NCBI RefSeq assembly: GCF_023073335.1
Contig: NZ_JADPJG010000035.1
Location: forward strand, 755,647 to 819,646
DNA: 64,000 bases
Direction of reading: 5' to 3'
Source: Bradyrhizobium sp. 21
GTDB taxonomy: Bacteria > Pseudomonadota > Alphaproteobacteria > Rhizobiales > Xanthobacteraceae
Both the position numbers and the translations under genes were made by a program. Shown here piece after piece: positions 52,377-62,659 of this stretch (within the stretch, counting starts at the first letter, position 1; every line of letters begins with the position of its first letter). The notes under the pieces are model-generated. The model searched no databases, was not told where the DNA came from, and worked only from the letters and a program-made list of their open reading frames with translations.

Positions 52377-52721
52377 TTAGTCCACCTCTTGCACGACCAT
52401 GCGGGTCTCGGGATCGACCAGCATGACGTGGCTGCCCGAATAGACGTAGCGATATTTGGTGAGCGACGGACCCCAATCGCTCGGCACGGTCGCGAGCTCG
52501 ACGTCGCGCGGCACTGGCGAGCCGATCACGATCTTTTCGCGCGTTTCCACCGGGCGGATCTTGTGCTCGGTGACGTAGGACCGGATCTTGGTGCGATACT
52601 CGGGTTCGATCTGCACCGCCGCGCCATGGCCGGCACCCGTGGTGGTGACGACAGTGGATTGCGCCATCGCACTCGTCGACACGAGCAGAGCGGCGGCTGA
52701 TATCAGCATGAACTTTTTCAT
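52377..52721 (-). CDS. DUF1236-type exported protein
   Basis: A 114-residue protein: signal peptide MKKFMLISAAALLVSTSAMA, then a DUF1236-like domain (VIGSPVPRDVELATVPSDWG, YRYVYSGSHVMLVDPETRMV). This short family is common in rhizobial genomes and has no known function. ATG at 52721 is chosen; the upstream extension is not family-like. A near-consensus EcfG promoter on the minus strand (52759-52784) lies just upstream. Confidence 0.8.
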   Translation of the reverse strand: MKKFMLISAAALLVSTSAMAQSTVVTTTGAGHGAAVQIEPEYRTKIRSYVTEHKIRPVETREKIVIGSPVPRDVELATVPSDWGPSLTKYRYVYSGSHVMLVDPETRMVVQEVD

Positions 52722-52758
52722 CGCGTTCTCCCTTGCCGCTGGATGCGGCGCAGCGATG

Positions 52759-52784
52759 AACTCGGGATCCACCCTGCTCGTTCC
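52759..52784 (-). promoter_or_regulatory. Near-consensus EcfG-type promoter for the DUF1236 gene
   Basis: Reading the minus strand, GGAAC (52784-52780), a 17-base spacer and AGTT (52762-52759) fit EcfG with one mismatch in the CGTT box. The DUF1236 start is about 40 bases downstream. Confidence 0.45.
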
Positions 52785-52794
52785 CCAGGAACGG

Positions 52795-52819
52795 GGAACA
52801 TGTGCCATTTTTTCCCGTT
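52795..52819 (+). promoter_or_regulatory. EcfG-type general stress response promoter
   Basis: GGAAC at 52795-52799 and CGTT at 52816-52819 with a 16-base spacer, a full match to the EcfG consensus. The small GTG-started frame begins 36 bases downstream. Confidence 0.68.
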
Positions 52820-52854
52820 GCCCTCCGGGAGCAGGTTTTGGAGGAGAGAAAAAA

Positions 52855-52935
52855 GTGCCCGTACTGATTCTTTGGGCCGTGCCCGCAATCCTGGTCGTCG
52901 GTGGTGGCATCTATCTCATTGGCCACATGCATTGA
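52855..52935 (+). CDS. Very small single-helix membrane protein (26 residues)
   Basis: A GTG start behind GGAGGAG opens a 26-codon frame (VPVLILWAVPAILVVGGGIY, then LIGHMH). The whole product is one membrane helix with a His-containing end. It lies behind the EcfG-type promoter at 52795-52819, which is the main support together with the strong ribosome-binding site. It is too short for most gene finders. Confidence 0.58.
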   Translation: MPVLILWAVPAILVVGGGIYLIGHMH

Positions 52936-53046
52936 ACGCAAAGGCCCGGTTTCAGGAACCGGGGCTCGCTCACCCGGTCCGGCAACCTACCGGCGCGAAA
53001 GCTGGCGACGCCGGTCGGGGGCGGCTGCCGACCGGCCGATGCCTTG

Positions 53047-54069
53047 TCACCGCCACCCCAGCGCCGGCGCGACGTGCGTCAAGATCGCCTCGATCGCATG
53101 CGCGCAGTAGTCGACGCCGAGCTGGTTCGGGATCGTCAGCAACAACGTATCCGCCTCGGCAATCGCCTCGTCCTGCCGCAACTGCTCGATCAACGCATCC
53201 GGCTCCGCCGCATAGGAGCGTCCGAAGATCGCGCGCGTGCGCGGGTCGATGAAGCCGATCTGGTCGTCGCCTCCGCGTTCGCCGCCGAAATAGGCGCGGT
53301 CGCGATCGTCGATCAGCGCGAAGATGCTGCGGCTGACGGATACGCGGGGCTCGCGGGTGTGGCCAGCTTCTTTCCACGCGGCGCGATAGGCGCGGATCTG
53401 CGCGGCCTGCTGCAGATGAAAAGCCTCGCCGGTCTCGTCGTTCTTCAGCGTCGAGCTCTGAAGGTTCATGCCGAGCTGCGCCGCCCAGATCGCGGTGGCG
53501 TTCGAGCCGGCGCCCCACCAGATCCGCTCGCGCAGGCCCGGGGCATGTGGCTCGAGGCGTAGCAGTCCCGGCGGGTTCGGAAACATCGGCTGCGGATTGG
53601 GCTCCGCAAAGCCTTCGCCGCGCAGCAGGTCCAGGAAGACCTCGGCATGGCGCCGTCCCATGTGGGCATCGGTTTGGCCGTCGGTCGGCCGATAACCGAA
53701 ATAGCGCCAGCCGTCGATCACCTGCTCGGGCGAGCCGCGGCTGATGCCGAGCTGCAGCCGGCCGCCGGCGATGAGATCGGCGCTGCCGGCATCTTCGATC
53801 ATGTAGAGCGGGTTCTCGTAGCGCATGTCGATCACGGCGGTGCCGATCTCGATCTTGCTGGTCCTGGCGCCGACGGCGGCGAGCAGGGGGAAGGGCGAGG
53901 CGAGCTGGCGCGCGAAATGATGCACGCGAAAATAGGCGCCGTCGGCGCCGAGCTGTTCTGCCGCAACCGTAAGCTCGATGGATTGCAGCAGCGTGTCCGC
54001 CGCCGAGCGGGTCTGCGACTGCGGCGAGGGCGTCCAGTGCCCGAAGGAGAGGAATCCGATTTTTTTCAT
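53047..54069 (-). CDS. Luciferase-like (LLM-class) flavin monooxygenase
   Basis: A 340-residue TIM-barrel flavoprotein. MKKIGFLSFGHWTPSP, the ADGAYFRVHHFARQLASPFPLLAAVGART segment, IEIGTAVIDMRYENPLYM and LQLGISRGSPEQV are typical of the bacterial luciferase-like family, which uses FMNH2 or F420. The reaction is not readable. The gene starts after a spacer containing TTTTTTCATG and stands alone on the minus strand. Confidence 0.88.
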   Translation of the reverse strand: MKKIGFLSFGHWTPSPQSQTRSAADTLLQSIELTVAAEQLGADGAYFRVHHFARQLASPFPLLAAVGARTSKIEIGTAVIDMRYENPLYMIEDAGSADLIAGGRLQLGISRGSPEQVIDGWRYFGYRPTDGQTDAHMGRRHAEVFLDLLRGEGFAEPNPQPMFPNPPGLLRLEPHAPGLRERIWWGAGSNATAIWAAQLGMNLQSSTLKNDETGEAFHLQQAAQIRAYRAAWKEAGHTREPRVSVSRSIFALIDDRDRAYFGGERGGDDQIGFIDPRTRAIFGRSYAAEPDALIEQLRQDEAIAEADTLLLTIPNQLGVDYCAHAIEAILTHVAPALGWR

Positions 54070-54228
54070 GGGGGCAACATATGGATGACCGGAGGAATTT
54101 GCGACACCTCGGCCGGAGGAAAGATGGCAGCATGGGAAAGGCGCGTGCGCCTAGGTGACGCTCCTCGTGGGAAAGCAGACCTAAGCAGACAATGTTGCAA
54201 GCGCGCCTTTTGACCCGAAGCGGACTTT

Positions 54229-54552
54229 TTAGAAGATGCTATCGAGATTGTTGTAGTCGTACTCGATGATCGTCGTTTTATTGAGGCGATCTTCTCGCCT
54301 GCGGACCAGACCTGTCTCAGGCGAAATCCAAAATTCCGAGAGCTGCTTTCCAGCCGCATCTCCTTCCAGAGTGGCGTAAAAATGCTCGGTAGTGACTCCC
54401 TTTGTTGTTGTTGCACCCAACATGACGCGAAAAGACGTGTTCGCCTGCTTCGCCAAAGCCGCCACAATTGGCTTGCAGTCGTCGGCCCAAGTTCCGCCTG
54501 AAGAAACGGCTGTCAAAATTGCTAGATATCTCAGAATAGCTGGGAGCTTCAT
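54229..54552 (-). CDS. Secreted hypothetical protein
   Basis: A 107-residue exported protein: signal peptide about 1-23 (RYLAILTAVSSGGTWA), a single Cys soon after, and a beta-rich remainder (HFYATLEGDAAGKQLSEFWI, TTIIEYDYNNLDSIF). No family recognised. Base composition is lower in GC than its neighbours, suggesting a gene less adapted to this genome, with the next two genes similar. Confidence 0.6.
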   Translation of the reverse strand: MKLPAILRYLAILTAVSSGGTWADDCKPIVAALAKQANTSFRVMLGATTTKGVTTEHFYATLEGDAAGKQLSEFWISPETGLVRRREDRLNKTTIIEYDYNNLDSIF

Positions 54553-54611
54553 TGAACGCCTCTCTTAGCAGTCCAAAGCCGATTTGCCCTTGAGCTGACC
54601 TGCGCGAGGTT

Positions 54612-54929
54612 TCAGAGGGTCGTTCTCGCCTTCATTAAAACGAACAGGTGAGAACCGGCAGCGATCAGCGAGAAAATGACTATCCCTAATTCAGTACCGT
54701 GCACATGCCGCGGGGAATATGTCGAAGCGAACCAGATGAAGAACCGGACCACGGCCATGAAGGCAATCATCCCCCACATAGCAAGCCATTTTGGGGCGTA
54801 CCAAATTGGTTCGCCGTTGGGGCCCCATTGCATAGGAACGCGCTCGGTTTCGATACGTGGGCCAAGAGAAAGGTTTAACCCGACGACCAACGCGATAGCG
54901 AAGCCAAAGACGTAGTCTGCTGGTACCAT
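54612..54929 (-). CDS. DUF1648/SdpI-like small membrane protein
   Basis: A 105-residue protein with three membrane helices (about 5-20, 46-68, 78-98). Between helices one and two is RVPMQWGPNGEPIWYAPK, which resembles the P-x-H/Q-W-x-x-x-G-x-P motif of DUF1648/SdpI-related proteins. Function unknown. GC content is lower than average, as in its neighbours. Confidence 0.6.
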   Translation of the reverse strand: MVPADYVFGFAIALVVGLNLSLGPRIETERVPMQWGPNGEPIWYAPKWLAMWGMIAFMAVVRFFIWFASTYSPRHVHGTELGIVIFSLIAAGSHLFVLMKARTTL

Positions 54930-54990
54930 GCTTGGCGCCTTCCAATGCTATATCCGAGGTAACAGCTGTAGATCAGGCGACCGTTGATCC

Positions 54991-55863
54991 CTACTTCGAG
55001 CGGAGTCTCTGCAGCCGCTTCACGGCGAATTCGTCGCCAGGCTTCAGTTTTGAGACGGCCTCGTAGTCGCGATACGCACGATCAAGCTCGCCTGCCCGTT
55101 CATAGGCCAGTCCTCGATACCTCAGGGCCGTAGTGGAGTTGGGGCTGAGTTCGAGAGCTTTATTCAAGCTTTCGATCGCGGCCTTCTCATTCTTCAGTTT
55201 GAGATGTGCGTCTCCAACGCCCACGCGAAGTCGATAGGTATCGTCTTGCGTAAGATATCCGAGTGCCAGCGCCTTGTCGTAATCGTCCAACGCGGTCTGC
55301 GGTCGGTCCCAACGATTGTAGGCCTCGGCCCGTCCAAGCATGAAGACGCCCGACGTCGGATCAAGTCTTATTGCCTCGTCAAACCGATTGATTGCTTCCT
55401 TGAACTTGCCTTGTTCCATAAGCGCCAGCCCCTGGCCATTGGGGAAAGCCCCGTTATCCGGGAACAGCTTCGCCCCGGCGGTGTAGTCGGCCAGTGCAAG
55501 CTCAAAGCGACCTTGGTGGTGATAGAAAAAGCCGCGGCCTATATAAGCGCGCGGGTCTGTAGAGCCGACCATTTCGACGGCCGCCGTGAAATCGGCTTCG
55601 GCTTGATCCCATCTTTTTGCCAGCTGAGCGGTTACGCCCCTCATCCGCAGCAGTTCCGCCCGGTCCTCGAGACTGAATTGCTGTTCGAGCCCTTCGGAGT
55701 AGATTTGAATGGCCCGCTCAAAGTCCAGCTTGCTTACGGCAATGGCAGCAGCCGTCTGGTAAGTCTGGGCGTCAGACGCAATTGCCGCAGAACAGAAGGA
55801 CCAGAGCACGGACAGGAAGGCAATCCCGCGCACCACCCGCCTCTGTGCCAGGCCTATTTTCAT
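54991..55863 (-). CDS. Exported TPR-repeat protein
   Basis: A 290-residue protein: signal peptide (GIAFLSVLWSFCSAAIA) then seven or so tetratricopeptide repeats (for example AYIGRGFFYHHQGRFELALADY, AIESLNKALELSPNSTTALRYR). Such proteins scaffold complexes, here in the periplasm. ATG at 55863 follows GGAGAAG; the longer open frame starts inside a poor context. No enzymatic domain. Confidence 0.8.
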   Translation of the reverse strand: MKIGLAQRRVVRGIAFLSVLWSFCSAAIASDAQTYQTAAAIAVSKLDFERAIQIYSEGLEQQFSLEDRAELLRMRGVTAQLAKRWDQAEADFTAAVEMVGSTDPRAYIGRGFFYHHQGRFELALADYTAGAKLFPDNGAFPNGQGLALMEQGKFKEAINRFDEAIRLDPTSGVFMLGRAEAYNRWDRPQTALDDYDKALALGYLTQDDTYRLRVGVGDAHLKLKNEKAAIESLNKALELSPNSTTALRYRGLAYERAGELDRAYRDYEAVSKLKPGDEFAVKRLQRLRSK

Positions 55864-56302
55864 TTGCTTCTCCGGGCCGAGAAATCGCTCTTGCCCGAAG
55901 TTAGCGCAATCGACAATAGAGAATTTCAAACAATGCAACTGCAATGCTGATTGCGGTTAAACAATCGTCAAGCGAGAAGGGCTATTCGCCATTGCGAAGC
56001 AAGTGCAGCGTGGCCTCCGCATGAAACCCGAGGATATCGCTACGGAGTAGCGGTTGGAGCTCGCCCTGCCACGCGTGCCGCGACAATGGCATCTTGCGCC
56101 TGTTTTGTCCGACGAGTCAATATTTCGTTAAAACCTAATTTCCGTTTTTCCGCTATCTCGCCTGGCAGATTCAGCGGATTCGCAGCGCACCTAAGCCATT
56201 GATCCTGCTCATGCCGGCTACTGTGCATGGGGTTGTTTTCGAGGTTTTTGTTTTGAGGGCACGACGGTGCGAGGATGAACCGGACCTGATCCGGCCCGCC
56301 CG
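55864..56302. other. 439-base intergenic region
   Basis: No convincing gene. A minus-strand frame at 56040-56228 (62 codons) has a reasonable composition but no clear ribosome-binding site. The A/T-rich part around 56125-56155 (TATTTCGTTAAAACCTAATT) may hold a promoter. Confidence 0.45.
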
Positions 56303-58324
<2,022 letters not shown>

Positions 58325-58448
58325 GGGGCCTACGCATAGGACTCCGGGCGTACAAATTCAACCGACGGTCGGTACGGAACTGGAATTAGACGCCGAGGAC
58401 CGAAGTCGCCCATTCGCCCTGCGCCTGCCGCAAAGGTCCGGCCCGGTG

Positions 58449-59399
58449 CTAAGTCGCCGCCTCCCGCCGGGCATTTCTGCGCATGGCCTCCGCAGGGACG
58501 CCGAAAGAGCGGACGAAGGCGCGGCGCATGCGCTCGCGATCGGCAAAGCCGGTCTCCTGCGCCACGACATTAACCGTGTGCCGCCCTTCTTCGATCATGA
58601 ACCTGGCGGCCTCCAGCCGAAGCTGTTCAACCGCCTTTGCCGGTGAATGACCGGTTTCAGCCAAAAAGGCCCGGCTGAACTGGCGCGGGCTGAGTTTGGC
58701 GACGGCCGCGAGTTCCTCGATCGTGAGCGGGTTTCGAAGGTTTTGGCGGATGTGGGTCAGGACCAGCTCGATGCGATCGGATTTGGGCGTCATCTCGAGC
58801 AGCGCGGAATGCTGCTTTTGGCCGCCGAGCCGGCGCTGATGCATGACCAGAAGTCTTGCCGCCATTTTCGCGGCGTCCGGACCAAGATCGTTGTCGATCA
58901 GCGCCAGGACGAGGTCGATCCCCGCCGTCATCCCTGCCGACGTCCAGATCGGACCGTCGTTGATGAAGATGCGGTCTTCCTCGGTGGTGACCTCGGGGAA
59001 TCGGACCCGGAAGCTCGGCGCATGGGCCCAGTGCATCGTCGCGCGCCGGCCATTGAGCAGGCCGGCCTCGGCGAGAACGAACGCGCCGCTGCAAATCGAG
59101 GCGACGCGTCTGGATGCCTTGGCCGCTTCCTTCACGAACGCGATCATGCCTGCGGCGGACGGAGGCATGTCCATCTCGGTGATCGAGCCGATGATGACGG
59201 TGTCGAATGAGGGATCGCCGAACGCTTCGGTTTGCAGCGTCATGCCTGCGGAAGATCGAACCGGTCCGCCATGCTCTGAAAGCAGACGGATGTCGTAGCG
59301 CTGGTTGGCGGGGGGCAGATTGACGACTTCAAATGCCGTCAGGGCCGCAAGGCTCATCATCTGAAACCCTTGCGGCACGATGAAGCCGACCCGATGCAT
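58449..59399 (-). CDS. GlxA-type AraC-family transcriptional regulator
   Basis: A 316-residue regulator: an N-terminal DJ-1/PfpI-like domain (about 5-180, SICSGAFVLAEAGLL with the conserved Cys) and a C-terminal AraC helix-turn-helix (about 215-310, LTIEELAAVAKLSPRQFSRA; ETGFADRERMRRAF). Divergent from the alpha/beta hydrolase operon across 169 bases, so it probably controls it. Confidence 0.9.
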   Translation of the reverse strand: MHRVGFIVPQGFQMMSLAALTAFEVVNLPPANQRYDIRLLSEHGGPVRSSAGMTLQTEAFGDPSFDTVIIGSITEMDMPPSAAGMIAFVKEAAKASRRVASICSGAFVLAEAGLLNGRRATMHWAHAPSFRVRFPEVTTEEDRIFINDGPIWTSAGMTAGIDLVLALIDNDLGPDAAKMAARLLVMHQRRLGGQKQHSALLEMTPKSDRIELVLTHIRQNLRNPLTIEELAAVAKLSPRQFSRAFLAETGHSPAKAVEQLRLEAARFMIEEGRHTVNVVAQETGFADRERMRRAFVRSFGVPAEAMRRNARREAAT

Positions 59400-59568
59400 G
59401 TTCGCTCCTCTGGCACGAATGGTGGCAAGAACGACCTACGTCGCCCCCGCGGTAGTCGCTAGAGTCGCGTCATCCAATCCCGCTCCGGCGCATCGCCGCC
59501 AAACGACGCTCAAGCGACGCCCAATCAACGCCCATGTCAGCGCTCCCGTGAGGAAGAAAGGATGAAGC

Positions 59569-60441
59569 ATGTCTTCTGAACACACCGCCTTCGTCGAGCA
59601 TCGCATTTCCAGGGGCGAAGGAACAGTCTACGCGCGGGACTATGCTGGTTCTGGCCCGGCCTTCGTGCTCATGCACGGCTTCCCCGACAATTTGCGTATC
59701 TGGGATGACTTGATTCCGTTCCTGCTTGCCGAGGGCCGGCGCGTCGTGACGTTCGACTTCCTGGGTTTTGGAGCCTCCGACAAGCCTGCGGGCATCACTT
59801 ACAGCTTCAAGCAGCAATTGGGCGACCTCGAGGCCGTCGTGGGCCATTTGGGTTTGGGGACGATCGTCCCGGTTGCTCACGATTCCTCGGGGATGGCGAC
59901 GCTCAACTATGCGCTCGCGCATCCGGAAGGCGTCGCCTCCATGATCATGCTCAACTCCGCTTACAGCGAAGACGACACGGTGCTCTGGCCCGAGATGATC
60001 ACCCTGTTCGCGACCCGGAGCATGCAGGCGCTGGCCATGGCGATTGCGCAGAGCCCCGAACAATTTGGCTGGCTGCTGACATGGCAGCAGAAGAAATTCC
60101 TGGATTCGTTGCCCGAGGCGCAAAAGTCCCACTTCGCTGCGTTCATCGGTCCGGTGATCCGCGACAACTTTCTCGCCCAACCCGGTGCCGGTCCGGCCTT
60201 CGTGCAGTTGGCCGCGGAATTCTTCGATGAGCACGCGCGCAACGCCCAGCATCTGGCCGCGCTCAAGCGGCTGGATGTTCCGGTCAAGTTGATCTGGGGG
60301 CAGTACGATCCCTACTTCCCGATCGCCCTGGCCGAGCGCCGCCGATCCCAACTCAAGAATGCGTCGCTTACCGTCATCCCGGCCGGTCACTGGCTGCAGG
60401 CCGACGAGCCGGCGCAGGTTGCGAAGGCGATGCTGTCATGA
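59569..60441 (+). CDS. Alpha/beta hydrolase of the epoxide hydrolase / haloalkane dehalogenase type
   Basis: A 290-residue hydrolase. The oxyanion turn is HGFPDNLRIWDD, the nucleophile elbow reads VAHDSSGMA, an acid lies in WGQYDPYFP and the base is the His of AGHWLQADEP. With HGFP followed by H-D-x-x-G, the nucleophile is most likely Asp, as in epoxide hydrolases and haloalkane dehalogenases; a Ser at the next position leaves esterase chemistry possible. The stop overlaps the next gene by four bases (ATGA). Confidence 0.88.
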   Translation: MSSEHTAFVEHRISRGEGTVYARDYAGSGPAFVLMHGFPDNLRIWDDLIPFLLAEGRRVVTFDFLGFGASDKPAGITYSFKQQLGDLEAVVGHLGLGTIVPVAHDSSGMATLNYALAHPEGVASMIMLNSAYSEDDTVLWPEMITLFATRSMQALAMAIAQSPEQFGWLLTWQQKKFLDSLPEAQKSHFAAFIGPVIRDNFLAQPGAGPAFVQLAAEFFDEHARNAQHLAALKRLDVPVKLIWGQYDPYFPIALAERRRSQLKNASLTVIPAGHWLQADEPAQVAKAMLS

Positions 60442-60884
60442 GCCGCGCTCTCGACAAATGCGCCGTTCGCGCGCACCCGCTGATCGGGTTTGCCCGTGCC
60501 GTTGGCTTCGTCGCAATGCTGGCCGCAGTCGGTCCGGCCGCTTCACGCGCACAATCGCCATCGTCGAACCTGGACGTCCCTACGACCAAGCTGCTGGCAA
60601 TCGGCACCTTCACTGCGCAGGGAGCGCCGGACAAGTGGAAGCCGCTTCTCGCGGCCGAAGTGCGCGACACCGTACGGCTCTATCTCGCGGGCAAAATCGA
60701 CCAATGGTACCTCAAGCAGGACCAGAGCGGCGTCGTCTTCATGATGAATGTCACCGATCCGAAGGAGGCTCTGGAGCTGCTCGGCAGGTTTCCGTTCGGC
60801 CAGGCCGGGCTGATGGAATTCCAGATCATCCCGCTCGGCCCCATCGCTCCGCTTCGCGTGCTCCTGACCGAGCCCGCGAAGTAG
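60438..60884 (+). CDS. Exported small alpha/beta protein, YCII/muconolactone-isomerase-like
   Basis: A 148-residue protein with an N-terminal signal (about 15-39, ending SRAQ). The mature domain (KLLAIGTFTAQGAPDKWKPL, GKIDQWYLKQDQSGVVFMMN, GRFPFGQAGLMEFQIIPLGP) has the pattern of small dimeric ferredoxin-like proteins related to muconolactone isomerase. It is translationally coupled to the hydrolase gene. The next gene encodes a paralogue without a signal peptide. Confidence 0.7.
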   Translation: MSRALDKCAVRAHPLIGFARAVGFVAMLAAVGPAASRAQSPSSNLDVPTTKLLAIGTFTAQGAPDKWKPLLAAEVRDTVRLYLAGKIDQWYLKQDQSGVVFMMNVTDPKEALELLGRFPFGQAGLMEFQIIPLGPIAPLRVLLTEPAK

Positions 60885-60926
60885 TCGGCAGCGCGCAAAA
60901 CCGGTTCAAAAAGAAGGAAACAGAAA

Positions 60927-61301
60927 ATGCCCGACAACAAGAATCCGCGCGTCCACGCCGAGATGCTACCCGCGCTCGCCGCTGCAGTTGGTCCCACAAC
61001 CAAGATCCTGGCGATCGGCTCTGTCACGGCCAAGGGCACGCCGGAGGCGATCGCGCCCGTCCTGCCTCACGAAGTCCGCGCAACGGTTCGCAACCATCTC
61101 GCCGGCAAGATCGAGCAATGGTTCTTCCAGACAGAGGGCTACGGCGTCGTCTTCATCGTCAACGCCAAAAGCACCGCCGAGGCCCATGAACTCCTGGAGA
61201 AGCTTCCTCTTGGCGTCGCCGGGATGATGGAGTTCGAGCTGATCGCGCTCGGGCCGCTGGCGCCGCTCGCCATGCTGATCGGCGAGCCGCCTCGCACGTG
61301 A
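60927..61301 (+). CDS. Cytoplasmic paralogue of the preceding YCII/muconolactone-isomerase-like protein
   Basis: A 124-residue protein about half identical to residues 45-145 of the preceding gene product: KILAIGSVTAKGTPEAIAPV, LAGKIEQWFFQTEGYGVVFI, LPLGVAGMMEFELIALGPLA. It lacks a signal peptide, so one copy acts outside and one inside. The two adjoin the hydrolase and GlxA regulator, implying a shared pathway, unknown. Confidence 0.7.
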   Translation: MPDNKNPRVHAEMLPALAAAVGPTTKILAIGSVTAKGTPEAIAPVLPHEVRATVRNHLAGKIEQWFFQTEGYGVVFIVNAKSTAEAHELLEKLPLGVAGMMEFELIALGPLAPLAMLIGEPPRT

Positions 61302-61438
61302 TGCGAGCCGCTGCCAAGGCCGCCGCCGCCAGACATCGGTGCGCGACGACGGATGCGGTTGCGTCCGCACTGTGACGGCGCCCACATACCGGACGCCTGC
61401 ACCGCGTCATGCTCTCCCTCGTTTCATGGGAGAGATCG

Positions 61439-61624
61439 ATGTTCGTGCTCGACATGCTGCTGATCCTGGCGATGATGTTTTTCCTGTTCCTGCCGATCAC
61501 CGATCGCAAGACGGTGCGGATGAAGCTCTGCATGCTGTGCGCGCTGCTGGCGATGTTCTCGGTGTCCGCCACGCGCACCTATGTTGCGCCGGTGCAGCTG
61601 GCCGGCATCGGCTCGACGCATTGA
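61439..61624 (+). CDS. Small membrane protein (61 residues)
   Basis: ATG behind GGGAGAG opens a 61-codon frame with two hydrophobic segments (VLDMLLILAMMFFLFLP and LCMLCALLAMFSV) around a short basic loop (TDRKTVRMK). It looks like a genuine small integral membrane protein; function unknown. Confidence 0.6.
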   Translation: MFVLDMLLILAMMFFLFLPITDRKTVRMKLCMLCALLAMFSVSATRTYVAPVQLAGIGSTH

Positions 61625-61785
61625 ACGCGGGCCGAGATCGAACCCGCCTCGATAGTTCCATCACGGCAGGAACCATCCGTCTCCGCGAACATTCTGATGC
61701 AGGGTTTGCGCCGGGCCCGGCCGGCGCGCGCTTGCGTCCTGGGTCGGTTATGGCCTCGATGTTCGCCTCTGGCGATGGGGGAGCC

Positions 61786-61950
61786 GTGAGTACAGTCATA
61801 GAGAACTTGCTGCTGCGAAAGCAGAAGCTCGTGGAGGAACTCGAGAAGGCGCAAGCCGTCGAGGATCGCGATCGCATCGAGCACCAGCTCGAACAGATCA
61901 ACACCGCGCTGGATTTTCTAGATAGACCCGGACCGAAGGGCGGGCGGTAG
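61786..61950 (+). CDS. Small coiled-coil protein (54 residues)
   Basis: A GTG at 61786 behind GGGGGAG opens a frame for a helical protein with heptad pattern (VIENLLLRKQKLVEELEKAQ, IEHQLEQINTALDFLD). A longer frame starts at ATG 61750 but has no ribosome-binding site. Small proteins of this look occur near stress genes in rhizobia, from memory only. Stops just before the convergent GntR gene. Confidence 0.55.
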   Translation: MSTVIENLLLRKQKLVEELEKAQAVEDRDRIEHQLEQINTALDFLDRPGPKGGR

Positions 61951-61956
61951 CAGCGT

Positions 61957-62652
61957 TCAATCTACCTTCAGCGCCTCTACCTTCAGCGCCTCTACCTTCA
62001 AGGCTTTGGCATAGGTCACGCCCGAATTGGTGATGTGCACCGTCATCAGTTTTTCAAAATCAGCGAACTCGCCGCGGGCGAACAGATCGAGCAGCTTGCG
62101 ATGCTCGTCGAAGGAGGTGCGCGTGCGTACGTCGATCGGCGACGTCAAATTGGTGCGCAGTGCCGCGACGCGCCCTGAGACGAGCTGATAGGATTCGGCG
62201 AGGTAGCGGTTGCCGCAATGCGCGAACAGACCCTCGTGAAAGACGGCGTCCGCCCGTCCGTAGGCGATGTTATCCCTGGCCGCGATCGCCGGCTCCATCG
62301 CCGCGATCGCCTCGCCCATCGTCGCGATCGCGCCGTCGCGATCGTGGCGGAAGGCGAGCTCGGCGGCCTTGGGCTCCAGCGCGACCCTGAAGGTGCAGAG
62401 CGCGTTGATGTCTTCCGCACTCGGCGTGAACACAAAGCTGCCGACCTGCGGCCGGATCACGACGAGGCCCTGGGCCTGCAACTGGCCCATCGCCTCGCGC
62501 ACCGGCGTGCGGCTGACGCCGAACGAGTTTGCCACCATCTCCTCGGAGATCGCGGCGCCGAGCGCGAACTCGCCGTCGATGATGGCCTGCCGCAGCCGCT
62601 GCATCACCCGCTGCGACAGCGATTTCGGCGCATCGAGCTTCAGCGATCGCAT
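61957..62652 (-). CDS. GntR-family (FCD domain) transcriptional regulator
   Basis: A 231-residue regulator: winged helix-turn-helix (about 12-75, SLSQRVMQRLRQAIIDGEFALG, VSRTPVREAMGQL) and a C-terminal FCD ligand-binding domain with its metal-binding Asp/His pattern (FHEGLFAHCGNRYLAE). The end of the protein carries three copies of ALKVE from a 15-bp repeat. It starts seven bases after the FAD-oxidase gene on the same strand, so it likely regulates that operon. Confidence 0.9.
   Translation of the reverse strand: MRSLKLDAPKSLSQRVMQRLRQAIIDGEFALGAAISEEMVANSFGVSRTPVREAMGQLQAQGLVVIRPQVGSFVFTPSAEDINALCTFRVALEPKAAELAFRHDRDGAIATMGEAIAAMEPAIAARDNIAYGRADAVFHEGLFAHCGNRYLAESYQLVSGRVAALRTNLTSPIDVRTRTSFDEHRKLLDLFARGEFADFEKLMTVHITNSGVTYAKALKVEALKVEALKVD
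61961..62005 (-). repeat. 15-bp tandem repeat (3 copies) in the GntR C terminus
   Basis: TCTACCTTCAGCGCC occurs twice in tandem, then TCTACCTTCAAGGCT, adding ALKVE units to the protein end. The array is in frame and could change length by slippage. Confidence 0.85.
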
Positions 62653-62659
62653 GGCTCTC

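Noticed and set aside
56040..56228. 62-codon minus-strand frame
   Set aside because: Composition is plausible but there is no ribosome-binding site or conserved neighbour; kept only as a note on the gap.
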